NCBI GenBank assembly: GCA_000466585.1
Contig: KE993496.1
Coordinates: 282,820-346,819, forward strand
Direction of reading: 5' to 3'
DNA: 64,000 bases
DNA from: Clostridiales bacterium oral taxon 876 str. F0540
GTDB taxonomy: Bacteria > Bacillota > Clostridia > Clostridiales > Clostridiaceae
Positions 17,586-27,066 of this stretch are shown here, in pieces. Made by a program: the position numbers and the translations under genes. The number at the start of each line of letters is the position of its first letter. Position 1 is the first letter of the stretch. The notes below the pieces were generated by a model. It did not search any database and was not told the origin of the DNA. It saw only the letters and a program-made list of their open reading frames with translations.

Positions 17586-19331
17586 ATGTCAAAGTTAAAG
17601 ATTGAGCCTATGAAGAAGCCTGATAGAATTATAAACTATTGGAAAAAAGAAAAGTTTGTTGTAGCGTGCATTATTATTTTTGGATTATCTTTCAATAGTT
17701 CCATTGTTTTAGGACCAATATATCAAGGAAAGCTTATTGATTCTATAGCTTATGGGAAGGACATGTCCTCTGTAATAGTACTTGCAGCTACGTATATTGC
17801 TCTTATTGGAACTATTCAGTTTTTAAGATATTTTAAGAGATTTTACATAAGACGTTTTGCTAACAGCACCAGTTCAACTATGAGACTTATGATATACAAT
17901 AATATAATGCATAAAAGTACTTCAGAGCTAAGTAGTGAAAATATGGGCAACCTTATGACGAGAGCTGTTTCTGATGTGGACTTATGCGTTGAAGGAATGC
18001 GAAAGTTTACTACTGAAGTGTTTGATACAGGTGTGCTCATGATATCCTATCTGGTATCAATGCTTGTGTACGATGTGAAAATAACTTTACTTTCTATCAT
18101 TTTTATTCCGGTTGCCATGGCTATTGCTGAAAAATTAAAAGGAATTATATATAAGTATTCTAAGGATTATCGAAAGAAAAGCAGTGAGGTTGCTGATATT
18201 ACTTATGATACAATTGAAAATTTCATGCTCTATCGTGTAACCGGTATGGAGGATAAAAATAGGACAAAGTATAATGATGAGCTTGTGGATTTACAAAACA
18301 AAGCCATCAAAGCTGATATATTAGAAAATTCCATGCAGCCTGTATATAATGTCATCGCTATGCTTGGAATAATTATGGTGATTTATTTTGGAGGTACAAA
18401 GGTTATTAATGGCGGCTGGACTGTAGGAGTTTTTTCTACCTATGTAGCTATGTTTACAGCTATGGCTGTTAAGGCGAGCAAGGCAGCCAAGCTGTTTAAT
18501 TCTGTACAAAAATCTCAGGTTTCCTGGAAGCGTATTAAGCCTTATCTTACAGAGTACAAAACTAAAGATAATTCTTCTAATATAAATAATGACGACACAT
18601 CAATTTCAGTTGAAAATCTTAGTTTTTCATATGAGGAAGGCAAGGAAAACATAATTGAAGATATCAGTTTTGAGGCTGAAGCAGGAGAAATTATAGGAGT
18701 AACAGGCTCAATTGCCTCAGGAAAATCTACACTTGGAGTAGCTTTACTAGGCTTATATCCTTATCTAGGCGGTATTAAAATTGATGGTAAAGAACTTAGT
18801 GCTTACTCGGAATATGAAAAAAGCCAGATGATTTCTTATTTAGGTCATAGGCCGCAGCTGATTTCTGATACAATATACAATAATATAACCTTGGGCAGTA
18901 ATAAAGCTATAACCTCTGTTTTAGAGGATGTTTGTTTTGATACAGATTTGAGGAGAATGCCAAATGGACAAGATACCTTGGTTGGAAACAGCGGCATAAA
19001 GCTAAGCGGAGGTCAGCAGGCAAGGATAGCTCTTGCAAGGGCTCTTCTTAATAAAAATAAAATTATAGTATTAGACGATCCTTTTTCAGCAGTAGATATG
19101 AAGACAGAAGAAAAAATTATTGAAAACCTAAGAAACAACTACAAAGACAGTTTGATTATTCTAATTTCCCATCGCTTGGCTATTTTTAATAGAATAAATA
19201 AGATATTATTATTAAAAAGTGATAAGACGGCTGATTTCGGTACACATGAAGAACTCATGAGAGAATCTGAACTTTACGCCACTATATATAACTTACAATG
19301 CACAGAGGAGGGGGACGGTTATGAAGAATAG
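17586..19331 (+). CDS. Heterodimeric ABC exporter subunit A (membrane-ATPase fusion)
   Basis: 581 aa from ATG 17586 (AGGGGGTG upstream; an earlier in-frame ATG at 17517 has no site). Six-helix exporter domain at about 1-320, ATPase domain at about 340-575. Walker A is GSIASGKST, signature LSGGQQAR, H-loop LISHRL. Walker B is IIVLDDPFSAVD: the catalytic Glu after the Walker B Asp is replaced by Asp, so this subunit should form the degenerate site of a heterodimer. The partner gene overlaps by 11 nt. Substrate unknown; multidrug or peptide export is typical. Confidence 0.9.
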   Translation: MSKLKIEPMKKPDRIINYWKKEKFVVACIIIFGLSFNSSIVLGPIYQGKLIDSIAYGKDMSSVIVLAATYIALIGTIQFLRYFKRFYIRRFANSTSSTMRLMIYNNIMHKSTSELSSENMGNLMTRAVSDVDLCVEGMRKFTTEVFDTGVLMISYLVSMLVYDVKITLLSIIFIPVAMAIAEKLKGIIYKYSKDYRKKSSEVADITYDTIENFMLYRVTGMEDKNRTKYNDELVDLQNKAIKADILENSMQPVYNVIAMLGIIMVIYFGGTKVINGGWTVGVFSTYVAMFTAMAVKASKAAKLFNSVQKSQVSWKRIKPYLTEYKTKDNSSNINNDDTSISVENLSFSYEEGKENIIEDISFEAEAGEIIGVTGSIASGKSTLGVALLGLYPYLGGIKIDGKELSAYSEYEKSQMISYLGHRPQLISDTIYNNITLGSNKAITSVLEDVCFDTDLRRMPNGQDTLVGNSGIKLSGGQQARIALARALLNKNKIIVLDDPFSAVDMKTEEKIIENLRNNYKDSLIILISHRLAIFNRINKILLLKSDKTADFGTHEELMRESELYATIYNLQCTEEGDGYEE

Positions 19332-21066
19332 CTTAATAAAAAGGTCAATAGCTAAAGTAATTAGAAATAATATTGGATTAAGCATATTGTTAGTGTTTGC
19401 TATCTGTGGAGTTGTAGTTACAAGCTTAATTCCTCCTCAAATCTTAAAATATATAGTTGATAATAATCTTGTACCCAAAAGATATGATAAATTATTTACA
19501 CTAGCTGCTTCCTATATTGGAGTGATATTGTTTGTGGGAATATTTGATTTTGTAAAAGAGGCTATTCTTGCAATCTTAGGACAAAAAATCACAAAAGAGA
19601 TAAGAATTGAAATGATGGAAAAGCTTGAAAGAATTAATGCAGTATTCTTTTCAGCAAATAGCTCGGGGACAGTGGTTTCAAGATTTACAAATGATGTTGA
19701 CGCAATCAATTCGTTATTTACAAGCGGTATTATAGGAATGATGGTTGACTGCTTTAAGCTTATAGGTATTGTAATTTCAATTTGGACCTTTAGCAACAAG
19801 CTTGGAATTGTAACCGTACTCTTAATGCCTGCTATTTATGGCTTAACAAGACTTTTTCAAAAAAGAATGCTTAAAGCACAGATTGAAAACCGAATACTTA
19901 TAGGCAAGGTAAATAATCATATTTCTGAAAGCTTAAAAAATGTACAGATGATTAAATCCTACAGCAAGGAAGGCTATATGGAAGAGAATTATAAGCGATA
20001 TTTGCTTGATAATTATAAAACAATAGAAAAAGTAAATTTTTATGATTCCATATACTCGCCATTGATTCAGCTTACTCGGGCTGTAGTTATAGCTTTCATC
20101 GTAGTGTTGTCCTCTAAGCAGCTGAACTTTTTAGGTATATCCCTTGGTATGGTTGCAGCATCAATTGAACTAATATCCAACTTGTTTACACCCATTGAAA
20201 ACCTTGGTATGGAGCTTCAAGATATTCAGCAGGCCGTATCGGGTATTAGGAGAGTAAATGATTTTTACAGTGAATCCGAAGACGATCCTAAGCAGAATAA
20301 ACTAAAGGCACAGAACATTATACCAAATCGTGAAGCTGTTAAACTATCCTTTAATGATATTACTTTTCAATATGAAGAAGGCATTAATGTTCTTCAAAAT
20401 ATTGACCTTAGCTTAAAACCAAATGAGAAGGTTACTTTCGTAGGAAGAACAGGAGTAGGAAAAACCACGTTATTCAAACTTATAATGGGGCTTTTAAAAC
20501 CAACAAAGGGCAACATAACAATAAATGGAGTGGATGTTTACGACATACCAAATTCTGAAAAACGTAAGATCTTTGGGTATGTTGATCAAAGCTTTCATAT
20601 AATAAAAGGTACTGTAGCGGATCAAATAAGTTTACAAGATGAGAGCATTACGAGAAAGCAAATTGAAAAGGCCATAGATTTTGTAGGACTTACTGAATAT
20701 GTGGAAGCCATGGAAAAGGGACTTGATACTGAGGTGGTGAGTGATAATCTTTTTTCTCAAGGACAAAAACAACTTTTGGCTATAGCTAGGGCTGTTGTAA
20801 CAAATCCACCCATACTTTTATTGGATGAGATTACAGCAAACCTTGATTCAATCACAGAAGAGAAAATAGTATCAGTACTTGAGAAAACAAGTGAGTCACA
20901 CACCATATTGTCTATATCTCATAGACTGTCTTCAATGATAGCAAGCGATACTGTAGTTATATTAGAACACGGAAGAGTTAAAAATGCCGGCTCGCCTGAA
21001 GTGCTTCTGGAAAGTGATGATTGGTATCGAAGCCATATTGCACTTGAGAAACTAACATGGAGTTAA
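19321..21066 (+). CDS. Heterodimeric ABC exporter subunit B (membrane-ATPase fusion)
   Basis: 581 aa, with GGAGGGGG about 7 nt before the ATG, which lies within the end of subunit A. Exporter membrane domain at about 15-315, ATPase at about 345-575. Walker A GRTGVGKTT, Walker B ILLLDEITANLD with the catalytic Glu present, H-loop SISHRLSS. Its signature is FSQGQKQ, weaker than LSGGQ. So the consensus site is made of B's Walker motifs and A's LSGGQ, and the degenerate one of A's Walker motifs and B's FSQGQ, the usual asymmetry of heterodimeric exporters. Confidence 0.92.
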   Translation: MKNSLIKRSIAKVIRNNIGLSILLVFAICGVVVTSLIPPQILKYIVDNNLVPKRYDKLFTLAASYIGVILFVGIFDFVKEAILAILGQKITKEIRIEMMEKLERINAVFFSANSSGTVVSRFTNDVDAINSLFTSGIIGMMVDCFKLIGIVISIWTFSNKLGIVTVLLMPAIYGLTRLFQKRMLKAQIENRILIGKVNNHISESLKNVQMIKSYSKEGYMEENYKRYLLDNYKTIEKVNFYDSIYSPLIQLTRAVVIAFIVVLSSKQLNFLGISLGMVAASIELISNLFTPIENLGMELQDIQQAVSGIRRVNDFYSESEDDPKQNKLKAQNIIPNREAVKLSFNDITFQYEEGINVLQNIDLSLKPNEKVTFVGRTGVGKTTLFKLIMGLLKPTKGNITINGVDVYDIPNSEKRKIFGYVDQSFHIIKGTVADQISLQDESITRKQIEKAIDFVGLTEYVEAMEKGLDTEVVSDNLFSQGQKQLLAIARAVVTNPPILLLDEITANLDSITEEKIVSVLEKTSESHTILSISHRLSSMIASDTVVILEHGRVKNAGSPEVLLESDDWYRSHIALEKLTWS

Positions 21067-21082
21067 AATATAAATAGAGCTA

Positions 21083-21113
21083 TATGCCCCCTGACTTAGG
21101 GGGCTATTTTTAT
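21083..21113 (+). terminator. Terminator of the heterodimeric ABC operon
   Basis: ATGCCCCCTGA pairs with TTAGGGGGCTAT followed by TTTTTAT. Confidence 0.85.
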
Positions 21114-21300
21114 ATATAATTTCATGACAATATTAAATATTATTAGAAAATAACTAGTATTTACATAATTATTTTGTTCTAGTATAATAATATAAAAATA
21201 TGAATAAATTTACATATTCTTCGTCGATTTAGTTTTAAGTCTTAGAAATATTAAAAATAGTCTTGAAGAAAGTAAATTTTAATCAAACAGGAGGATAATG

Positions 21301-21717
21301 ATGAATAATAAGAAAATATTGACTATAAAAACAACAGTTGATGCACCTATAGAGGCAGTATGGAAATATTGGACTGAACCAGAGCATATTAAAAAATGGA
21401 GCAATGCCTCAGAGGATTGGCATACAACAACCGCAAAGAATGATTTAAGAGTTGGAGGTATATTCCTTAATAGAATGGAAGCTAAAGATGGCAGCTTTGG
21501 ATTTGATTTTGGCGGAACTTATGATGAAGTGGAATTATATAAGGTTATTGCTTATACTTTGGGTGATGGGAGAAAAGTTAAAATTAATTTTACTGATAAG
21601 GAAAGCTTAACAGAGATTATAGAATCTTTCGAAGCTGAAAGTACTAATTCCCTCGAAATGCAGCAAAACGGCTGGCAAGCAATATTGAATAACTTTAAAA
21701 AATATGCAGAAAAATAA
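21301..21717 (+). CDS. SRPBCC/AHSA1-family protein
   Basis: 138 aa from ATG 21301, preferred over the ATG at 21298 because GGAGG (21290-21294) is then 6 nt away. The pattern TVDAPIEAVWKYWTEPEHIKKWSN at the N-terminus and WQAILNNFKKYAEK at the C-terminus are classic for activator-of-Hsp90-ATPase-homologue (AHSA1, SRPBCC fold) proteins, which form a deep hydrophobic cavity. Ligand and role in bacteria are mostly unknown. Single gene with its own terminator. Confidence 0.88.
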   Translation: MNNKKILTIKTTVDAPIEAVWKYWTEPEHIKKWSNASEDWHTTTAKNDLRVGGIFLNRMEAKDGSFGFDFGGTYDEVELYKVIAYTLGDGRKVKINFTDKESLTEIIESFEAESTNSLEMQQNGWQAILNNFKKYAEK

Positions 21718-21726
21718 AGCTTTGGA

Positions 21727-21755
21727 AGGCGGCTCAATAGGAGCTGCTTTTTTTA
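21727..21755 (+). terminator. Terminator after AHSA1 gene
   Basis: AAGGCGGCTC pairs with GGAGCTGCTT and continues into TTTTTT. Confidence 0.8.
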
Positions 21756-21872
21756 TATTCAGTATGCTTGCTGAGCTGGCAAATTAAAATAAGTATATTG
21801 GCTTAGGAATAAATAATAATGCTAATAAAGTATAATAAGGTATATTAGAGTACAATAAAGTGCAATAAAAAA

Positions 21873-21901
21873 TTGACTTTGACAACGAAGTTGCGTATAA
21901 T
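21873..21901 (+). promoter_or_regulatory. Sigma-A promoter of the HTH/DUF4180 operon
   Basis: TTGACT (21873-21878), 17-nt spacer, TATAAT (21896-21901). An inverted repeat CAAC-GAA-GTTG lies in the spacer and could be an operator for the HTH protein encoded just downstream. Confidence 0.75.
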
Positions 21902-21936
21902 GAGAATAAATTATAGAGTTGAAAGGATAATTTACT

Positions 21937-22434
21937 ATGGAAGGCAAGTTTTATAATATTGATCAAGTTGCAGAGATATTAGGTATGCACCATAAGACAA
22001 TTAGAAAATTTATAACTGAAGGAAAACTTGGTGCAAGCAAGGTTGGAAAGCAGTGGAGAATTTCCAGTGAGAGCTTGAATGCCTTCATGGAACAAAAGGT
22101 TAGCGCTGATAATAAACAAGCGGAAGCAGATGAGGAAATAAAAATTTCTGCAAATGAAACAAATTCTAGAGTTATAAGACCTAAAATAAATGTCTCAACT
22201 GTGATAGAAGTGAATGAATTAGGCAAAGAACAGTATATGCGAATATCTAATACCCTTATTGCTGTCATGAACAGTAAAGACCCAAGTCTAGGTAATTCAA
22301 CAATAAATATGAAATATAATGAAAAAGAAGACAGACTAAAAATTATGATGTGGGGAACAATGAAATTTACTGAAGAAATGCTGAGCACAGTTTCTCTGCT
22401 TACGGACTGTCTTAATGAAGGGGGAAAATCATGA
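21937..22434 (+). CDS. Excisionase-type helix-turn-helix regulator
   Basis: 165 aa. N-terminal HTH_17 domain (about 4-52): YNIDQVAEILGMHHKTIRKF followed by EGKLGASKVGKQWRISSESL. A linker and a C-terminal domain (about 90-165) without a name follow. It overlaps the DUF4180 gene by 4 nt (ATGA), so the two are translationally coupled, a pairing that implies DUF4180 acts with this regulator. Its own promoter holds an inverted repeat, which points to autoregulation. Confidence 0.85.
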   Translation: MEGKFYNIDQVAEILGMHHKTIRKFITEGKLGASKVGKQWRISSESLNAFMEQKVSADNKQAEADEEIKISANETNSRVIRPKINVSTVIEVNELGKEQYMRISNTLIAVMNSKDPSLGNSTINMKYNEKEDRLKIMMWGTMKFTEEMLSTVSLLTDCLNEGGKS

Positions 22435-22796
22435 ATATAAATGTCATAAAAAATGCTAAATTTGAAATCGCTGTTATTAATAGCCAAGAGATATTGATTA
22501 CCGATGTTCAGTCTGCTTTGGATTTAATGGCCACTATAAATTACGAGACAGGATGCTATAGAATAATTTTAAATAAATCAGCAATAGTTGAGGAGTTTTT
22601 TGATTTGAAGACTAGACTAGCCGGAGAAATTTTGCAGAAGTTCGTTAATTATAATGTTAAACTTGCAATTGTAGGAGATTTTTCTGTTTATTCAAGCAAA
22701 AGTTTAAAAGATTTTATTTATGAGAGCAACAAGGGCAGGCATATATTTTTCGTGTCTGATGAAAAGCAAGGAATTGAAAAATTGAGTGTGGACTAA
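22431..22796 (+). CDS. DUF4180 domain protein
   Basis: 121 aa, single domain. Recognised by LITDVQSALDLMATINYETGC near 22-42, LNKSAIVEEFFDLKTRLAGEILQKF near 46-70 and the end SYSSKSLKDFIYESNKGRHIFF-like block near 85-105. It looks like an alpha/beta STAS- or Fe-S-regulator-like small domain but the function is not established. Coupled to an HTH regulator by a 4-nt overlap. Confidence 0.85.
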   Translation: MNINVIKNAKFEIAVINSQEILITDVQSALDLMATINYETGCYRIILNKSAIVEEFFDLKTRLAGEILQKFVNYNVKLAIVGDFSVYSSKSLKDFIYESNKGRHIFFVSDEKQGIEKLSVD

Positions 22797-22947
22797 TGAA
22801 GCCTGAGAATGCTGTCCTCCTTTTATATCAGAACTTATATTGAGTCGGTCTTTTTTAAAAGTTTTAGATATTTTATTTAAAATAGAATAAACTTAATATA
22901 GAGCACTATTAATATGATGGATGATGCTTCGGAAAGGAGTATTAAAT

Positions 22948-24300
22948 ATGAAAAATCAGCAGACGGCGAGTAAAATTCTGAAATGTGTATCAAGACTAAT
23001 AATCCCGGTTATTGCACTACTAATGCTTATGGGATGTGGAAAGCTTAACCTGAAAGGTACTGACCAGTCCAGTACTCCGCCAGTAAATGAAGTGCCAAGC
23101 AAATCTGAACCCTCTGATAATAATGAATCAGCAGCGCAAGATCAGAACCAACAGGAAGGTAAGCCTAACGATAATGCAAACAACACACCAACAAATGTGG
23201 ATAAAATTTCTGAGCAGATAAGTAAAATGACCTTGGATGAAAAAGTAGGTCAAATGGTGATTTCCGGAGTAGATGGATATACAAACGACATGCATTCAAG
23301 CGAGTTAATTACTAAGTATTATGTCGGAGGCTTTATATTGCTTGGACAGAATGTGAAAGATACAAGTCAGGTTCTAAATCTACTTAATTCTTTAAAAGAT
23401 ACAAATAAAAAATCCGGAAGCAGCATACCTCTGTTTCTTGGAGTTGATCAGGAGGGAGGCAGGATAGATAGGATGCCGCCCGGCTTTGAGAAGTTTCCAA
23501 CAAATAAAGCTATAGGACAAATAAACAATAGCACATTTTCAAATTCTATCGGGAAAGCAATCGGGCAGGAAGTAAAAAGTTTTGGCTTCAATCTTGATTT
23601 TGCACCTGTACTTGATATAAACAGTAACCCTAAAAATCCTATTATAGGTGACAGATCCTTTGGTGCTACTTCTCAGGTTGTAACAAAGCTTGGAATTGAA
23701 ACTATGAAAGGAATTCGCTTCGAAAATGTGATACCAGTAGTAAAGCATTTTCCAGGACACGGTGATACTTCAGTGGATTCTCATACGGGGCTTCCAATAG
23801 TAAATAATGACCTCGCAAGACTGAAAAGCTTTGAGCTCGTTCCATTTGCTGAGGCAATAAAGAATAATGTTGATATGATAATGGTTGCACATATTCTATT
23901 TCCAAAAATAGATTCCAAGTATCCGGCAACCATGTCTAAAACTATCATAACTGATGTTCTGAAAAACAGCATGAAATACAAGGGACTTATAATTACTGAT
24001 GACATGACTATGGGAGCAATAACAAGTAATTATAATATAGGTGAGGCAGCTGTAAGGTCTGTAAATGCAGGAAGCAACATTATATTGGTTTGTCACGACT
24101 TCGATAAAGAGGTTCAGGTAATTGAAAAAATCAAAGCAGCAGTTAAGGATGGAACAATATCTCAAGAAACAATAAATAGCAGTGTGTATAAAATACTGCA
24201 GCTTAAGCAGAAATATCAAATTGCAGATAAGAGTATTAATTCAGTAGATGTGAAAAGTATAAATAGCTTAATTAAGAAAACTGTGAATAGCTATAAATAA
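22948..24300 (+). CDS. Glycoside hydrolase family 3 beta-N-acetylhexosaminidase lipoprotein (NagZ-like)
   Basis: 450 aa from ATG 22948, with AAAGGAG 8 nt upstream. Signal helix at about 17-31 and lipobox LMGC give a lipid-anchored outside protein; residues 40-85 are a Ser/Asn/Glu-rich linker. The GH3 TIM barrel follows with GVDQEGGRIDRMP, KHFPGHGDTSVDSHTGLP (the family's catalytic His/Asp loop) and ITDDMTMGAI (nucleophile Asp). Such enzymes remove GlcNAc from muropeptides in wall recycling. Single gene. Confidence 0.92.
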   Translation: MKNQQTASKILKCVSRLIIPVIALLMLMGCGKLNLKGTDQSSTPPVNEVPSKSEPSDNNESAAQDQNQQEGKPNDNANNTPTNVDKISEQISKMTLDEKVGQMVISGVDGYTNDMHSSELITKYYVGGFILLGQNVKDTSQVLNLLNSLKDTNKKSGSSIPLFLGVDQEGGRIDRMPPGFEKFPTNKAIGQINNSTFSNSIGKAIGQEVKSFGFNLDFAPVLDINSNPKNPIIGDRSFGATSQVVTKLGIETMKGIRFENVIPVVKHFPGHGDTSVDSHTGLPIVNNDLARLKSFELVPFAEAIKNNVDMIMVAHILFPKIDSKYPATMSKTIITDVLKNSMKYKGLIITDDMTMGAITSNYNIGEAAVRSVNAGSNIILVCHDFDKEVQVIEKIKAAVKDGTISQETINSSVYKILQLKQKYQIADKSINSVDVKSINSLIKKTVNSYK

Positions 24301-24399
24301 AGACTGGTGAAGGAAAATACAATGTTGTAATTATGGAAGCGGCGGATTTAGCGAAATTAAAGGAGCATATGACTATGTCTTAAAAATTGTTTAGGCAAT

Positions 24400-24433
24400 A
24401 AAAAATTCACACACCTTGGCTATTAGGTGTGTG
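24400..24433 (-). terminator. Terminator of the minus-strand esterase gene
   Basis: CACACACCT pairs with AGGTGTGTG; on the minus strand the hairpin is followed by AATTTTTT. Confidence 0.75.
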
Positions 24434-24472
24434 ATATTTGCGATGCCCCTTATTATTTTTCGGGTTCTTAAT

Positions 24473-25210
24473 TTACTTGCTTGCCTTAAATATGAAATCG
24501 GAAATAATATCACCTATTGGATAAGAACAATGGGTGCAACCGATCATTAGCTTGAAATCTACCTTTGACATATCATAATTATATTGTTCCATCGTTTTAA
24601 GGAGCAGCTTTGTCTGTTCAAAGCGATTAGGTATATCATTTTCAGCTGTGATAAACAGCAGCCTGCTTTGATAAGATGGATCAATATCATGATCGACAAA
24701 ATATATAGGAGCAGCTTCATCTATTCTTACAAGTCTGGAATCCAAACCTCTCTCACGCAGTACATTAAAATGAACAGTCGGCTGACCGGCATCAAAAATC
24801 CAGCCGGTGATGCTGTTCGGTGAAATACTATACTTACCAAGATAACGACTGTCAAAATAATTCATCAGTGCTAAATATGCGCCTGCAGAAGAACCACCTA
24901 CGAAAATTTCACTAAATAGCTTATTTGTTATACCATATTTCTTTACAAAGTATATTGCATTTGCAGCATCTTCAATAAATTCCGGGTACTTAGCATCCGG
25001 ATACATCCTATATTCAACGGAGACCAAAGCTATTTTTCGTGAAGAGAGGTTTTTTAAATCCTCGGAAACGTCTTTGCTTCCTCCTTCAATACCACCTCCA
25101 TGAAAGAAAATAAATACCGGACAAGGAGAATCAGTGTCCGGCAAGTACATGTCCAAAGAGCAACTGCCTGGGTGACTTTCGTCATAAACTATATTTAATA
25201 ATTCCTTCAT
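24473..25210 (-). CDS. Alpha/beta hydrolase (HSL-type esterase)
   Basis: 245 aa from the minus-strand ATG at 25210, which has AGGAGG 8 nt upstream; the frame extends to an ATG at 25282 without a site. Oxyanion motif FFHGGGIEGG near 48-57, nucleophile elbow GGSSAGAYLAL near 117-127 (GxSxG), probable acid in the AENDIP segment near 190 and a catalytic His candidate in GCTHCSYP near 226. Cytosolic carboxylesterase/acetylxylan-esterase-like. It is divergent from an SGNH esterase, with tandem operators between, so two ester-cleaving enzymes may be controlled together. Confidence 0.85.
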   Translation of the reverse strand: MKELLNIVYDESHPGSCSLDMYLPDTDSPCPVFIFFHGGGIEGGSKDVSEDLKNLSSRKIALVSVEYRMYPDAKYPEFIEDAANAIYFVKKYGITNKLFSEIFVGGSSAGAYLALMNYFDSRYLGKYSISPNSITGWIFDAGQPTVHFNVLRERGLDSRLVRIDEAAPIYFVDHDIDPSYQSRLLFITAENDIPNRFEQTKLLLKTMEQYNYDMSKVDFKLMIGCTHCSYPIGDIISDFIFKASK

Positions 25211-25384
25211 TATTGTACCTCCTGAAGCGTCAATCTGTATTTGATTACTTCTCATAAAGCCATTATATAACTTTAGTGCCATACTTTACATAAATTTTTC
25301 TCATACGTCAATAAGAAATATGATGGCCTAATTAATCTAATTATCGTTATACAATGTTTTGATTTATTCCTGAAAATATTATAG

Positions 25385-25441
25385 TTGACAGCTAGTCTAA
25401 TTAGACTATAATATTTATGTATAGTTAGTCTAATTAGACTA
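25385..25441 (+). promoter_or_regulatory. Promoter with two identical palindromic operators
   Basis: TTGACA (25385-25390), 16-nt spacer, TATAAT (25407-25412). The 16-nt perfect palindrome TAGTCTAATTAGACTA fills the spacer (25393-25408) and is repeated at 25426-25441, 33 nt apart centre to centre (about three helical turns). This is a repressor-type layout. The PadR-like gene in the downstream operon is a candidate binder. Confidence 0.8.
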
Positions 25442-25527
25442 ATGATAAATTCGTTGATTTTTGAAACTTTTGAAAATCTACTGAAGCAATTAGTTCAATA
25501 AATAAGTAGCAAGAAAGGATGACAAAA

Positions 25528-26376
25528 ATGATTAAATCGTTTTTAATGATAGGACAGTCAAATATGGCAGGGCGAGGGTTTATTCATGAAGTGCGCCCTA
25601 TTTATAATGAAAGAATACAAATGCTCCGAAATGGCAGATGGCAAATGATGACTGAGCCAATAAATTATGACCGTCCTGTTTCAGGAATAAGTCTGGCTGC
25701 TTCATTTGCAGATACATGGTGTGGCCAAAATCAAGAAGATACTATTGGCTTAATTCCTTGTGCTGAAGGTGGAAGTTCACTGGATGAATGGGCTATAGAT
25801 CAGGCACTTTTTAGGCATGCAATAGCTGAAGCTAAATTTGCTATGCAAAGTAGTGAGTTAACAGGGATTTTATGGCATCAAGGAGAAAGTGATAGTTTAA
25901 ATGGCAACTACAAAGTCTATTACAAAAAATTACTTATAATTATTGAAACTCTTAGAAAAGAACTAAATGCTCCAGATATTCCAATTATTATTGGTGGCTT
26001 AGGAGACTTTTTAGGCAGAGAAGGATTTGGAAAAAGCTGTACTGAATATAATTTCATCAATGAGGAGTTGCAAAAATTTGCTTTTGAACAAGATAATTGT
26101 TATTTTGTCACTGCATCAGGCTTAACATCTAACCCAGATGGTATTCATATCGATGCAATCTCCCAAAGAAAATTTGGTTTACGATATTTTGAAGCCTTTT
26201 CTAAAAGACAACATGTATTGGAGCCGTTAATTAATGAAAATGAGTTGCTAAAGTTAAATGATTCTAGAGAACACAACAAATCAGAAAAGATATATATACA
26301 AAGTATGGATTTTGCACTAGGAAAGATGTCCTATGAGAGTTTCATATCTCAGGTTATGCAAATTAACAATGATTAA
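25528..26376 (+). CDS. SGNH-type carbohydrate esterase (sialate O-acetylesterase/SASA family)
   Basis: 282 aa from ATG 25528, with GAAAGG 9 nt upstream. Block I MIGQSNMAGRG (nucleophile Ser) at residues 7-17, block III ILWHQGESD near 113, and block V DGIHIDAISQRKFG (catalytic Asp and His) near 210. These are the motifs of CE6/SASA esterases that remove acetyl groups from sugars. There is no signal peptide, so it acts in the cytosol. About 50 residues at the C-terminus are extra. It heads an operon with a PadR-like regulator. Confidence 0.88.
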   Translation: MIKSFLMIGQSNMAGRGFIHEVRPIYNERIQMLRNGRWQMMTEPINYDRPVSGISLAASFADTWCGQNQEDTIGLIPCAEGGSSLDEWAIDQALFRHAIAEAKFAMQSSELTGILWHQGESDSLNGNYKVYYKKLLIIIETLRKELNAPDIPIIIGGLGDFLGREGFGKSCTEYNFINEELQKFAFEQDNCYFVTASGLTSNPDGIHIDAISQRKFGLRYFEAFSKRQHVLEPLINENELLKLNDSREHNKSEKIYIQSMDFALGKMSYESFISQVMQINND

Positions 26377-26438
26377 ACCAATAATTATAAAATAACTATT
26401 GATATAATTTAGGTGAAAAGTTTAAAGGAGATGTTTTT

Positions 26439-26981
26439 ATGATACCACTGCTGATCTTAGGTTTAATAAAACAAAACCCAGGATCTTACGGATATGAATT
26501 ATTGGCATTAATGGAAGAGAGACACTACAAGTATATAATTAATTTTACTAAAGGATCATTTTATTATAATCTTCAACAATTAGAAGAAAAGCAATATATT
26601 AAAAAGATTGACCAGTTAGACAATACTAGAGAAACACATAATTATATTATCACTGAACTAGGGGATAAAGAATTTGAAAAATTGATGTATAAGTATGGAT
26701 CAAAGACTGAGTATGTAAATTTATCTTTTTATGCAGCAATGTTGTTTGCTAATGAATACAAAAACGAGGAGCTAACAAAACTGATAGAAATGCAAATTGA
26801 GCAAACTAAACAGAAAGTCTTTCTATTAGAGCAATCTCTTGAACATAATAATACTATCCCTACTTATTTTAGAAAAATGTTGGAAAATTCACGTTCTCAT
26901 CATTTAGTAAATATTCAATGGTTTGAAGGACTGCTAGAAGATATAAAAAATAAAAGTGAAACAGCAAAGCCAATAGACTGA
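26439..26981 (+). CDS. PadR-family transcriptional regulator
   Basis: 180 aa. Winged-helix PadR domain at about 1-75: ILGLIKQNPGSYGYELLALM, GSFYYNLQQLEEKQYI and a wing region; the second half is the helical PadR C-terminal dimerisation domain. SD AAAGGAGA. It lies 60 nt behind the SGNH esterase and probably controls the divergent promoter region at 25385, which has two perfect palindromes. Confidence 0.85.
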   Translation: MIPLLILGLIKQNPGSYGYELLALMEERHYKYIINFTKGSFYYNLQQLEEKQYIKKIDQLDNTRETHNYIITELGDKEFEKLMYKYGSKTEYVNLSFYAAMLFANEYKNEELTKLIEMQIEQTKQKVFLLEQSLEHNNTIPTYFRKMLENSRSHHLVNIQWFEGLLEDIKNKSETAKPID

Positions 26982-26998
26982 GATATACTTGACTATTA

Positions 26999-27050
26999 CG
27001 TAAGGTCATAGTGTATTATTTATAAATAATATGATAAATATGATCTTACG
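26999..27050. promoter_or_regulatory. Inverted repeat upstream of flavodoxin gene
   Basis: CGTAAGGTCATA (26999-27010) pairs with TATGATCTTACG (27039-27050) over a 28-nt AT-rich centre. It could be an operator pair around a promoter or an RNA hairpin in the leader. Confidence 0.4.
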
Positions 27051-27066
27051 AGAGGAAGAAATATAC

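Noticed and set aside
24301..24380. Short frame with a glycine-rich stretch after the NagZ-like gene
   Set aside because: Too short, no start or ribosome site, and no family match; a gene remnant cannot be shown.
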